A stretch of DNA of 64,000 bases from Sacculina carcini. Its lineage: Eukaryota > Arthropoda > Thecostraca > Sacculinidae. Position 1 is the stretch's first letter, and each line of letters begins with the position of its first letter. The notes below the pieces were generated by a model. It ran no database searches. It had not been told where the DNA came from and saw only the letters and a program-made list of their open reading frames with translations. The DNA is taken from positions 646,626-710,625 of the forward strand of contig OU696592.1 of NCBI GenBank assembly GCA_916048095.2, read 5' to 3'. A program made the position numbers and the translations under genes. Positions 45,101 to 57,026 of the stretch are shown piece by piece.

Positions 45101-45950
45101 TTGTTCCCCAGACCTCACACCGCTAAACTTCTGTACACGGGGATGTCTGGAAGACGTAACACTCACCTGGCGTCACGTCGTGAAGTGTACAGTCTACGTC
45201 TCCAGCGCGAGCGAGGCGTGACGTCATCGCGAGACGGCACACATTCTGCCGACGTTCTGGCGACGGGTGTGTGAGGAGGCGACACCCCCGTCATCCCATC
45301 CCCCCACCTGTCAGCCCCCCTCGAGTTCACGCTCGACTAACACGAACACACACACACACAAACACACTTACAGCTATCCGACCGACTTTGGAAAGCATAT
45401 CTACGTAGATAGCAATTTAAAACGCATCAGATAAAAGGTAGAAATTATACAGAAAAAGAGTAAATATAACACTACAGCATGATCATGTCTCATAAAAGAC
45501 ACAATGAAAATGGTCACATTTACAAATGTCTGAAACAATTAGAAGATATAGAACACACAAACACAAGTACACACACAAGCACATACACACACACACACAC
45601 ACAAGCACATACACACACACACACACACCTGAGTTGCTGGCAGTGTTTGCGTCATGTGGACATCAGGTGGATGGTGGCGAGGCTGGTGGCGGTGTTGGTG
45701 GCGAGTGGAGGCGCGGCCACAAGACGCCACCATCACGCGCTGTCTCTCATCATCTGCGTCAGCATCGTCGCTACGAGCACGTTTGTGGCGCATCAAGATG
45801 GCGGGCACTGAACGAGCACAGGCGTCGCCAGCGTGTGACACGGTGGAGTTAGCAGAGGCGCGCCCACGATCAACACTGCTGCGTAGTTCAACACACATTG
45901 CACACATTGCACACACACCAGCAATGCATGATCAGACGCGTGCAACTTGA
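39195..45950 (-). CDS. CCNE1: Cyclin E, complete coding region
   Basis: Coding exons (minus): 45907-45629, 45336-45167, 44999-44795, 42885-42774, 42448-42318, 41828-41741, 41057-40872, 40300-40143 and 39377-39195. They sum to 1512 nt with every phase agreeing, 503 residues. Cyclin E activates CDK2 at G1/S in the nucleus. The cyclin box carries [71 protein letters not shown] and [12 protein letters not shown]; then DQHNIQVH and, in the last exon, [10 protein letters not shown], the SCF-Fbw7 phosphodegron. The N-terminal arm has a basic KRAR motif. The first exon probably begins at acceptor CATCACAG (45950) and has an upstream out-of-frame ATG. I cannot tell CCNE1 from CCNE2; the symbol stands for the single invertebrate cyclin E. 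Confidence 0.95.
39392..39535 (+). repeat. (TTACATTACACAAGA)n array in the last cyclin E intron
   Basis: About nine degenerate units of 14-20 bp immediately upstream (in gene sense) of the last exon; the acceptor GCTGTGACAG follows it directly. Confidence 0.85.
41276..41735 (+). repeat. Long TG-rich array in a cyclin E intron
   Basis: About 460 bp of (GTGTGTCA/GTGTGTGG)n between the exons at 41741 and 41057. Confidence 0.95.
43578..44765 (+). repeat. 1.2-kb minisatellite (GATTGTGAGARW)n in cyclin E intron 3
   Basis: About 100 units of 12 bp, mostly GATTGTGAGAAT and GATTGTGAGAGA, with shorter 8-10 bp variants. It fills the intron between the exons at 44795 and 42885, which divides the first cyclin-box helix (MVE/VCE). 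In the transcript it is read as UCUCACAAUC repeats. The array begins only about 30 bp from the 5' splice site. Confidence 0.95.
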
Positions 45951-46040
45951 CTGTGATGTGCTAACATGAGTAAGACAATCAGCACAGTGAATAAGACAGA
46001 TTACAATGACACACATACACAACAGCAACCAACAGTTTGC

Positions 46041-46258
46041 ACGCCGTGGTGTAGTGGTAACAAATACGCCTCACAAGCGGGAGGTCCGGGGTTCAAAACC
46101 CGGCGCTGGATAATTTCATTGGGCGAATTCTATAATCCAACAGCCCCTGTCCACCCAGCAGTAAATGATGGTACCAGATATCAGTAATGAGTTGTGTCAT
46201 GCATTCTGGGGAGGTGGCCCTTTCTAATAGGTATTCCGTCCTTGTGACACAATGACGG
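46041..46258 (+). mobile_element. tRNA-Val-like SINE, copy 1
   Basis: The head CGTGGTGTAGTGGTAAC...CGCCTCACAAGCG...GGGGTTCAAAACCC has A and B boxes and a CAC anticodon loop (CTCACAA). The body (GGGCGAATTCTATAATCCAA, CCACCCAGCAGTAAATGATG, GCATTCTGGGGAGGTGGCCC) is shared with 52490-52756. Confidence 0.9.
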
Positions 46259-49200
46259 TTTTAATTTATATGAACAATGTATCATATACAATAGATAAAT
46301 TGCAACTGCACACACAACAGCTATACAAGGCAACCGACAAGATTGCAACAGTACCAACCAATGCAACATTGATCAACATCAACACCGCTCTGTTGTTGCA
46401 TTGTTACTTAATAAACTAGTACAGGGGTTGTTAACAGTTGTCAGAGTTGTTTTCAAATAAGCAGTCAGTTATTGCACGCCCTGCATTGATGATGGCTATG
46501 ATGAAAATGATAGAATACAGAAGGAGGTAATAGAAAACTTTTTGCTCAATATGCATTGATAGAGATCGAGATTCCTTTACGCTCCCTTTCATTTTTTATG
46601 GGAAAAACATAACGCACAGGTAAAATATATTTTCTTATTTTGCACTGAACCCCTGAGCTGGTAAGCTGTATCCTAAAACATACCACGCACAACAACAAGT
46701 TGATGAGTTTGTTTGAGTCAAGTGGTGGTGGGAAAAGTTCGTCCCTCATGAAAATATCTCAGATTGACAGGTCATCGTTGCTGGTGGAGATACATCAACA
46801 ACTGCCTCCAAGTCACTAACACACGGACAAGCGGAAACACATTGTGCTAATTGGAATAATGAATGCAAATATACACGCTCACAAACACGCATGTGATATC
46901 CAAGGATATCCAGATTGAAGATAGCGATGGCCGTTGGATCAGCGCCAGATATCACATCAGCCAAATGAGAACAGGCAAGCAGCGGCAAGCACGAGCACAA
47001 CAAACAGAAATATAATAGAAAACAAACTGTCGCCGCATGCAAGTTGACAAACAAACATACACACACATATATCAGTGTGTCAGGCCACTTTCGCATCTCA
47101 TTGCAATACAGACAAGTGTGTGTGTGTGTGTGTGTGTGTTTGTGTGTCCCAACAGAGACCAGTAGACCAGTGGACCAAGGACATAGGAACACACACACAT
47201 ACAAGTACCACTGGGGCGACAATTGGATGTGTTCTCACGGTTCAGTCCACGCCGCACACACACACACACACATACACACATATATACGCATCTGTCACAC
47301 GTGTGCTCATACATACAGCCGCAAATATCTAGTAAAAATCATATTTATAGAAGGAAAAAAGTAGCATGATGTCAGTGAAAATAGAAGTAAAACTAATAAA
47401 TGAACGACAATATTCGCAACCTCAGTTTTATCAATTAGAATTCGCAATAAAACAACGATATTAGGTCATTGTCTTGAAGTTCTGCTGTCTTCATGAAATT
47501 ATTGCCAAGTTTTTGTAGCTCAATGTAATTATCGAATCAAACAGAAATCCACGCTAGTAAATATTGAATAAGTGTGGCACACATGGACACACATACACAC
47601 ACAGAGCCCCAGCCCGCAAGCATGGATGATCAGCCACGGAGCGGTACACTGCAAATTATTTATTAACAACCAGGTACACAAGTACCTATCTGGTCCAGCC
47701 ATTGGTGAGAACGTCAACAGCCAAACACACAAACACACACAATCTAGTATATGGGGAGTCCTAAATCAGCCACAGAAGCGGTGTGACAATAAGTGAAACA
47801 CGTCGACAAGTACCAACGGTCCACACACACAAACACACAAACAAACACACACGAACGGTTTGTGAGGTCGTTGGATAATAGGTCGTCGAGAAAACGACCA
47901 GCCATTGTAATTCAAAAGGGGCGAAACGACAAAAACAAAAGCCTGCCAACAGCGAGTGTTTATCGAAAACAGGTCAAAACTGGAGCAATATGTAGAGCAA
48001 AAGGACAGCTGAATTTCGCTGAGGAACCGGAAACATGGCCCGTGCACAAAACAAACGACAAAACAGGTATGAAAAGAGCATGAAACAACACAACGGGATC
48101 AGAATGACTGTGACAAGCTAAAATTAATACACCTAATTCCCAGTAGTTGTCACATTTACTTATGGAAATCATAGAATTTCAAATGTCAAGTCGCCGCTGT
48201 TAATAATTGCTGACAAAAATAACCTAAAACAGCATGCATATTGGCAAATAACAACTGAAAACTCACCCAAACGAGAACAAAATGTCAATGACCTCAATTT
48301 CAACCGGCACAATTAAACTAGTGAAAACACGTGATATTAACTGTACACAACTGCTAGCTATGTATTAATGGCAGCAACATAATACATCCATAGTGATACA
48401 TATACCACACACACAAAATACACGATAAATATCACAAAAGCTAGATTTTCAATTAAATTTAAAATACCTCATATATTGATGGGAATCAGAGAGGAAAAAT
48501 GTGAATATATCACCAATGATGGAGATGTTATTCAAATATGAAACCTATTGGTTATTATAGCTAGCCGTAACAAAGCAAACCTAACCTAAGTTCATCCAAT
48601 TGTTGCAAGATTTTATCCAGAAATATGCAGTATATATTCTGAGATCAACGCAAAATATACTGATATATTTAAGTCTAATTGACATGTCGAGCGGCATAGG
48701 AAACGTAAAAAGGTAACAAAAACAGATATTATGTTTTATATATGCGTGTGTAAATATGATTGCATAAAATGGTGCATGAAATTATTACATAAAGAAACAA
48801 TACGTATAAAGTGGAGGTGCGTCACCATTCTGCCCTCGTGCCACACTTCTTTCAATGAGCCCACTCTTCATCTTCAACACAACAGCGCTGACAAATACAA
48901 TTCCACTGAATTAAATGTCAAGAAGTCACCAGAAACAAAAGTAAAATAATTCTGATTGTTAAAATACACATTTGTCCTGTCCGAACTTTAATTCCCACTC
49001 GGCATCTCCTACATTCCCAACCAGTGGGTAATTTCCCACATGTTACCAATCACTAATATAAACTGTAACATAGAAAATAGAAGTATTTATGAGATGCAAG
49101 TGCTCGTGATAACAAACTGATACCACCCCTAAGCTAAGCATTGACACGGTAAAATGGCGATGCATGAATTTGCACGCCAATATAATCATAAAAGAGCACT

Positions 49201-51675
49201 CAGAAGCCTGGATTTAAAATATCACCGATTAATAAATGAGCACCAGAGCAGAAAACCTCAGGCAGTTAAGAATGTCAGAATAACACCTAGCATTCAGTGT
49301 ATGATTATCTTGTTGCCATAAACTCAACCTCAGTGTGCAGGCTTTTTCCTATAGAAAAAACAAAAAACAAGAGATATCTCGCAATGCCAGTGTAAATGGA
49401 GAACACCAAAGGGACGCAGTCCAAATGTACATTTAAGCTCAGAGCAGCGGATAAAACGTATTACTCAAGTCATATCGACATACCACAGGGAGCGTCAGTG
49501 TAATATTGTCAGTGTAATAGCTAAAACACATGCAATATCATCAACAACACCACTCACCTCCTACACAATTCAACACACACGCACGCACGAGACGAAGAGA
49601 AGGCACAGACGAGGCGGGATGACTGCATCAAGCAACACACACCCTCAACCACTGTGTGAAACATACACCCACCGGCAACGACAGCCCTGTCTTCCTTCTA
49701 CTGGTTTGTATGTCTGTCTGTGTGTCTGAGGGCAATTACAGTCTATGGGCGTCCGTAAAGGGCTGCGTAAAATGCGCGCCAAGGCCGCACGAGCAGTGGA
49801 GCGCCTCACATACACACATACACACACACACGCACATTCACATACAGTGTCCGTTACATGGGGACCTCGCACGCACACACGCAACACTCACATGGCCCGG
49901 GGCACGAGACCAATGGGGGGTAGAGCGGCAAAAACTGAAGCGATAAGTGCTGCACGTGACAATATTCCAGCACCCTCACCATGACTGAGTACCATGAGCA
50001 GCAGCATTGAGAACAGAACACTATGAGAGAAGAGATGATGCCAAGTGATGATAAGTCACTGGTTCTCTTAAACCTTATTGCAGCTACTGAACCCCACAAG
50101 TTCCATACATGCACTCATATAACTATTTGTGTTTGAAGTATTATAAGAAAAATCACAAATCGCGTACGATCAAGACAGTCACACAAGTAGGCTACTACTG
50201 AGTGGATCGAGATGCTTGCAGCACAGATATCAAGGCCAAGTGATGTGGCGTGATTAACTGCAGCCAATGATGACCAAGCAGAGCTTGACGTCACGAATCA
50301 TACGAGTGGATGAACCAAGCCGCCAAATTCACGGGGGTTCGATCGAACCCATGTTAAGAGCTACTGCTATAAATGAACAGGACATGCACTCAATGTGGAA
50401 AATGCAGCATAATAAATTCATTGGCGCTGGTATTCACATAACAAACACACACACACAGGTGTAAATGGAGCAGAATAAAGTTAACCGCTATTACCTCACT
50501 ATTTTCATTGTGTTTGTGCGTTGTACTGGTTCACCCACATTCTTCCACAAATAAGTGAAAGAGGTTCTTCCAAAACTTAGTTCAATTAAAATAACGCTAA
50601 TATTAGGCTACATTTAAGTATCTCATATAAATATCACATAAGTGTTGCTCACATCAAATTATTATGCACAATAAATAGTTGGGCAGGTTGTAGTGAAAAC
50701 AGTGAAAGTCAGTCAGTCGGTCGTTTGTAGAAGATAATAGCACTGATTCAAGTATTGTGCATATACATGACATTATCACTGATACACACAGATAATTGTG
50801 CACCAGCTCATCCATTACACAAAGCATGCACTAACTATCATTTGATGCTGCTTAACATACTGTCATAACTGCGCTTTTAGCTGGTCTTTCTAGCTTTCAG
50901 TCATGAAAAGTGCAGCGTTCATGTCCGTCCTGTTGCACCAAAAAACCCCGAGCGTTGCGACATACTCGCTGATATGGGAGTACTGGGTCATTATCACTGG
51001 TATTTCCCTTCTGTATCTCAATAAACGCACTGTCTATTCTACAACAAGATCAACAGTCAGTGTAAACTGATTAAAGAAACAGTGATAAACTGATAAAAAA
51101 ACAGCTTCAAACTGGCTTCAAACATCCAGTAACCGACGGCCTTGTACTCTATGCAGAAACTAATTGCATAGTCACAGGTACAGTTAGCTGGAATATGGAT
51201 ATATTGTATGAATATAATACTCGTAAATAATCGTGGTAAATTAGGAGTAAATGTGAGAACAGCAGCACCGAATCTCATAGAACCAGCGAGTTAAAAGTGA
51301 AAAACAAACAGAAACTGGGATTATTCAGCGAGAGAAGGTGATGGTAACGAGGATCATCAATGTAACGCAATACAAATAACCAGAGTGCATCCGCATCTGA
51401 ACAATGTCCTTCTTTAACGCGTGAACAGGAAAAATAATAAACCAACAAAACGGAAAATAAATGGAAGGTATTTAACAAAAAAGCAACACTACGATATAGT
51501 TAAGAGAAGAGTAGAAATACTAGGAGAAAAAGCATTATCAAGTTATATTTTCATCTGCCTGTGTGATATTTTGACTTTAATAGTCAGTTGACATTGGAAA
51601 AAAGCAAGATAAGAGAAAACATTAAGCAAACAATATGGAAAAGACAGCTAAAAACAGAGAAACACTCAACCAATT

Positions 51676-51723
51676 GTGTGTGTGTGTGTGTGCGTCAGTG
51701 TGTGTGTGTGTGTGTGTGAGTGC

Positions 51724-51760
<37 letters not shown>

Positions 51761-51777
51761 TGCCAGTGTGTGTGTGT
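51676..51777 (+). repeat. (GT)n microsatellite with GTGAGTGCCA interruptions
   Basis: About 100 bp of GT repeats. Confidence 0.95.
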
Positions 51778-52489
51778 CACATTCTCCCTATTATTCCTAG
51801 TTCGCTATCTATTCTCGTTGCTGATTTAAGAATAATCAATTTTTCCCTAGAACATTAGCGTTGTTCGAGCGCATTTCTGTTTCTCATGCTCACAGCTGGT
51901 GATAATACGTTTAATACAAAATAAAACAATAGCCGCGGGCAATAATTGAGCCAGACTGACCTGCAAGTGACCGGATGCATCACGAACTCAGCCAGACAAG
52001 CAGGCGATATCTCACACACCGTCGGCCGCTGCACGTGACATTCTGGCCAGAAAATCAGTGAACAAGTCGGCAATACAAGCAAGAAACACCAGAACCAACA
52101 TATGTCAGCTATGAAAGTGAGAGTTCCCAGATGAAAAGGTCACGAGATGTGGCATTTACAGTGTGGAAAACCATAAAAAACCTTAATATTACGACAATAT
52201 CACCACAAGTGATACCCAAGCTTTCTCCGGCACAAAACAAGAAATTTACGAATTAAAGAACAATATATTAAGGCTGAAATATAGATGTGTTGATAAAATC
52301 TATACGAAAAAGAAATGAAACCGCAAAAACGTAAAATACCAGACCAGAAACCAAACTACACTTGAATAAAATACATAAGATTGCATATTTCAACACAAGC
52401 TTACAGCAAAAACAATGCCAGCTAAAGGTTAGATGTCTCAAGTGACAGCTGCTACACGGGAAGAAGTCGAAGCTTATGAACACACACAG

Positions 52490-52756
52490 GTGTGTCCCGT
52501 GCAGCTCGCTGTCACCGCAGAACCGACCCTCTCCACGCTATGACACCATAAGAACGGAAGACGTATTAGAGAGGGCCACCTCCCCAGAATGCGTGGCACA
52601 ACACATGACTGATATCTGGTACCATCATTTACTGCTGGGTGGACAGGGGCTGTTGGATAATAGAATTCGCCCAATGAATCCCTCCTCCGCCGGGTGTTGA
52701 ACCACGGACCTCTCGCTTGTGAGGCGGTTGTGCTAACAACTACACCACGGAGTCCA
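52490..52756 (-). mobile_element. tRNA-Val-like SINE, copy 2
   Basis: Inverted relative to copy 1. The head on the minus strand is GGACTCCGTGGTGTAGTTG with CGCCTCACAAGCGAGAGG; the same body follows, extending further 3' (TTCCGTTCTTATGGTGTCAT and beyond). The shared body after different tRNA-like heads shows these are SINEs, not tRNA genes. Confidence 0.9.
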
Positions 52757-53489
52757 ACAGGCAATGTGTGGTCTCATCCTCAAATTACTATCGATTATTG
52801 AATACAAACCAGTTGATGAGATAAAGCGCAGTAAGACGCAAATGAATTACTATGAAATCCTCCAAACAGACCAAATATAAAGGATTAATTCAAGTCATAT
52901 TTGTAAGACGTATAAGTATTTTTTGGTGTTGCTTGAGAGCAGATATATGAAATATCAGAAACCATCTCTCATTCACCGTCATACCTCTAGAATAACGCTA
53001 GTCATTTGCTGATATAACAATAGTAACCCAATGTCTACCTATAACCGAAATTCTAAGCCTCGTAAGATAAATATCCGGAAGCAGTGACTCAAAAGGTGAG
53101 TGAAGTAGTTAATTCAATGATAACACAGTAACTAGAAAAACTGCGTCAAACTCCTTACAATATCTACACAACAAAACACATTCTAAACACCCAACAAGAG
53201 AAAACAAGAACAAAACGAATAGGATGAGTCTCATAAGAGAAAGCAGGTCAGCTTGTACTCAACGTGATAACTACTACGTCGATATATACATTCACAAAAA
53301 CAAGGTGCTCAATTTCAGGAAAATATCACCACAGTTTGAGTCCACATGACGCATCACTAAGAAAAGGCACAACGGAAGTTGTTTGTGAAGCGCATGCGAG
53401 GATAAGCTATATTACATACACAAAAACATTATACCACTTGAATAAAGCATAAAACTACTGAATACACCAGCAATTTTCAACCAACTCAC

Positions 53490-53580
53490 CAGTCGTGTGT
53501 CAAATGCAAGCAGCGCGATGAAAAGCGCGCGATACAAGACAGCAAAACAGGCGCGAATTGCCACGACTCCCGCATATAGG
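53490..53580 (-). other. Putative 5' non-coding exon of cyclin E
   Basis: A GC-rich island on the minus strand ends at a strong donor CGACTG/GTGAGTT (53489 downward). It contains TTCGCGCC (53550-53557), an E2F-type site. No ATG-led ORF fits cyclin E here, so it would be 5' UTR. Assignment rests on orientation, the donor and the absence of another gene between here and 45950. Confidence 0.4.
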
Positions 53581-53878
53581 GGAGGGCAGATGTGAACATC
53601 GGTGATATTTTGGACGCCTCTTATTACCGCGCTTATTTTTCATATTTTATAAACAATTATTCATATATTATAGCTCAGAAAATACGCAATCAACTATATT
53701 AATATATTAAATTGGTATAAATAAATAAGTGCGGGAAAATAGCACTGAAAAACGGTCGCTAACTTAAGATATGTGCAAATTGAACAGCTGATTGAAACGC
53801 GCGGGTTATTCAATCCTACTATAGCGCATACCTATATCAAGCGGCTCAAGTATGTATTGCGCGCGCACATTGCAGTAC

Positions 53879-53889
53879 TTTTGGCGGGA
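53879..53889 (+). promoter_or_regulatory. E2F consensus TTTTGGCGGGA in the cyclin E/phosphatase intergenic region
   Basis: A textbook E2F/DP site lies about 300 bp upstream of the putative cyclin E 5' exon and 800 bp upstream of the phosphatase ATG. Cyclin E genes are established E2F targets. Other parts of 53581-54689 are AT-rich without a clear TATA box. Confidence 0.5.
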
Positions 53890-54689
53890 CTCTACACAGG
53901 GTCATCAACACTACCAAGTTATTTCATTTCTTGTTGATAAAAAATCGTAATATATAGGTGACAATCACTTTGATGTGTGTATTGCTTAATCATCTTATGC
54001 CCATTTCTGCTTTCTGTATTATTCGCTCGATATTTTCATTTCAGTTTTTGTTATTTCTGCAATACATGTTCAGCAATGAAACAGTGGACATGATGAAAAT
54101 ATTTTTTATTGATGAATAAGGCCAGGTGTGAAGAATGTCATAAGTGTGAATTGTGATTCGCACTTTAAAAACATCACAAGCGTGATTTGTAATAACTCAT
54201 TCTTGTTTGAATGATGATTTATATCATTTGCTCCCTTCAAAGCAAAAAGCATCTTTGTATTATTCATCTGCACATGTAATTATATTTGTCATATACTTTT
54301 CAGTTATTTTTCATTTCAATGAATTAATAACTTTTTCATCTGGTAATTTGATAGGTTTACCTAGGCTTTTATAACCTCCCTGATATATTAACCATTGATT
54401 AAATCAATCGCAAATCTCACACTTTATGACATAATTAATCTAGATAATCATCAAATATGGGTCTTTTAAACATACTATAGTATTTAATGATGCTTGAATA
54501 TTGGTATAATATATAGTATGCTCGATAGGTTTGTTTGATGGAAACTATTTATTATTGGTGACAATTGTGGCTTACTTTTAATGGGGTGGACAAGACAAAA
54601 CCGACGCTATGCAATGATATTCTCCCTTGAGCGTTGTGGTTTTGCTAAATTGTGTAGCTAATTGATGCGTCAATTGCATACTTTTTAGA

Positions 54690-57013
54690 ATGATATCTTC
54701 AGAGGACGTTGTTTTGCTGGAGAAACAGTTCAAACTCTTTGAGGAAGAGAAAAAATGGCCAATTATTTATCACGTAAGTAGTCACAATCATTTATTTGTT
54801 GAGTTTGTGTTCACATTTTTATTCGATGGGTCTTTTTCACTATTCTTTTATTAGTTAAAGTCACCTGGGTACTTGTGTATTTGTATATTCGGGTATACAA
54901 CTAGCCAATTCTATTAATGGGTACACAATAACAACAATAAACATTTTTGTAGAGCGCACATATCAACACACGCGCGAATGAAGTAAAACAAATAGCAAAT
55001 AGTCAGCAAAGAGCAAGTAAACACCGCAACAAGAATAAGCAGACAGGCGGCAAACACAAGTATACATACTCACACACACAAAATTAACTTACATACACAT
55101 ATACACGTACACACACGTACCCATATTCAAAACATATACCAACACATGTACCAATGTACATACATACATCCATACATACACACATGTACATACATGTATA
55201 CACATATACACAAATATGCATATACATACCCACATATATATACATACATACATATACATATATGTATATACACATACATACACACATATACACATGCATA
55301 CATACACATATACATACATATATACACATATATACCTAGACGCACCACACACATCTATAACAATATATAACATACACACACATGCACAAATATATTCTAT
55401 TAATGGATACACAACTAGCCAACGAACAGTTGGAGCCATTTTTAACCCGGGTGTTTTGAGGAGCTATTTGGTGTTCAATTGCGCTGCCCTTGTGTATTAT
55501 CCGCCAGACTGTTCCTCTGTAGCTTTCAGTTATTTGCTCGGATATGCATCGCTGTTCATCAACACGTATTTGTTATAGCGTTTATGAATATGTATAATGG
55601 TGTACACAGTGAAACAGTAAGAATAAATGACAAATAATTACAAGTGTAATATAGCAAAGATAATCAAACTGAGAAATTGAAAAAAAATAAGCAGAAGTTA
55701 ACGATTTCACCGACAATAATACAATAGCACGCTGTATAGTAATTGTTATTAATGGTAATACAATAGTGCACGATAGACTCAGCTAGCATAATTGAGAATA
55801 CAAGCGCGTGAGATGTGCCATTTGAGATGAAGTGGCAACGCAAGTGAGGCAACAGTATGCCAGTACACAGAGCTCATACAATTATACAGAAACGTGATGA
55901 GTGAGTGATGGATCGAACGACAATGAGGTAATAAAAGATAATAACTGAAAACACGCTATGAACTGGCACATAGAAGATGTACAGTAAGTGAACTGAAGAG
56001 ACGAGGAGTGAGAAGTGAAGAGGATTTAGCTGAGCAGGCGGACTCGTTGATGACTCGGGAGCAAGAGCACGAGCATAACGAGGTGGATTGAGAGACTTGG
56101 AAAGAGGACTAGATATATGCAGGCTGCTGGGAATGATGCAATATATTATGAGTAAGACAGCACTGACCAAAGTGTATGTGAGGAATTATAGCAAACAAAC
56201 GTAGCTCAACAATAATTCACGGTATACAATGGTTGATCATTCACTGGAGAATACGGAGACAATAATGACGAACTTGATAATACAGAGAACAACATAATCG
56301 AAGGGATAATAGGGATGAATATAAGGGAAATATGCTTGAATGCAAATTTCAGATCGATGAAGGCACGGGTTGGATACAATTATAATAATATGAGACGACA
56401 GGTTCTGGCGATAAAGGTGATATTTGAGCAGAAGGATAATACTGATACTTTGTCCACTTGTCAACATAAACGGTGCTAATTTCTCGGCCATTTCGACAGT
56501 GCTCCAGTTTCTCTGATGAATATCTTTATTCATAATGTCATGATTTGTTATTTTGTTATGTTGCACGTTCACATATCAGACATGAGCTTGTGCTGCCTAT
56601 TTGAGGCTTTTTTAAATGTGTTTGTTTGTGTGTGTGTTTGTGTGTGTGTCAATCAGGAGATTCGCAACAGTGCTCAGCAGCACAGTTTCTCCGACAAGAC
56701 GGCCAAGTTGATGGCCAACCGGGCACTGAACCGCTATCGTGACGTCAATCCATACGACCACTCTCGCGTCCAGCTTCAGCCGCCCGCTTGTTGCGCTCAC
56801 AACTCGTCCTCGTCGTCGTCGGAAAGTGAGGCGCCAGTGACCGTGTTCTCTGACTACATCAACGCCAGTCTCGTCGAGGTGTCGGCGGCCGCACGGCGCT
56901 ACATCATGACGCAAGGTCCACTGCCCAACACGACGCCTCATTTCTGGCTGATGGTGTGGCAGCAACGCAGCTCGATCATCGTCATGCTCAACAGAGTGAT
57001 CGAGAAAAACCAG
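54690..57013 (+). CDS. PTPN1/PTPN2-like protein tyrosine phosphatase, first two coding exons
   Basis: Exon 54690-54773 encodes MISSEDVVLLEKQFKLFEEE and ends WPIIYH at donor CAC/GTAAGT. Exon 56657-57013 follows (acceptor GTCAATCAG, donor AACCAG/GTGTGT). Both are phase 0, 147 residues so far. Recognisable are NRYRDVNPYDHSRV (phosphotyrosine-recognition loop region), DYINASLVEV, YIMTQGPLPNTTPHFWLMVW and IIVMLNRVIEKN, in the order of the PTP1B/TCPTP (Ptp61F) catalytic domain. A Ser-rich insert (HNSSSSSSESEAPVTVF) between the RV and DYINAS strands is larger than in vertebrates. The WPD loop and HCSAGxGRS catalytic loop must lie past the window edge, across the minisatellite intron. Confidence 0.9.
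54925..55060 (-). mobile_element. Possible LINE 3' end fragment
   Basis: On the minus strand GCGCTCTACAAAAATGTTTATTG followed by TTGTTATTGT resembles the 3' termini of L2/CR1-type elements (GCGCTATATAAA-like followed by simple repeats). Judged from a short motif only. Confidence 0.3.
55060..55400 (+). repeat. (CATA/CACA)n microsatellite region
   Basis: About 340 bp of interrupted ACATACATAT and ACACAT repeats within intron 1 of the phosphatase gene. Confidence 0.9.
55560..56170 (-). mobile_element. Possible decayed LINE 3' region
   Basis: TATTTGTTATAGCG at 55567-55580 matches the 3' UTR of the LINE at 22.4 kb (TATTTGTTATAGCGCC, 22434-22449), and minus-strand Ser/Pro-rich open segments follow upstream. 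The match is short; the remainder of intron 1 (56171-56656) is non-coding. Confidence 0.35.
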
Positions 57014-57026
57014 GTGTGTGAACTCT

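Larger units (their letters stand above)
45951..53489. other. Probable first intron of cyclin E; non-coding
   Basis: No coding exon recognised on either strand. It holds two copies of a tRNA-derived SINE (46041-46258 and 52490-52756), CA/TG microsatellites (about 47118, 49808, 51676) and AT-rich sequence. Short open stretches at 49656-49984 look like chance frames beside a CA repeat. Confidence 0.4.

Noticed and set aside
46041..46110. Functional tRNA-Val gene
   Set aside because: The acceptor stem pairs poorly, and the same head is followed by the same 150-bp body at 52490-52756, so it is a SINE head.
48035..48118. Short ORF starting ATGGCCCGTGCACAAAAC followed by a donor-like GTATGA
   Set aside because: Under 30 codons, no homologue recognised, no matching next exon.
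49656..49984. Plus-strand ORF starting MGVRKGLRKMRAKAARAVERL as a basic small protein
   Set aside because: It continues into translated CA repeats, and neither strand gives a splice-consistent model.
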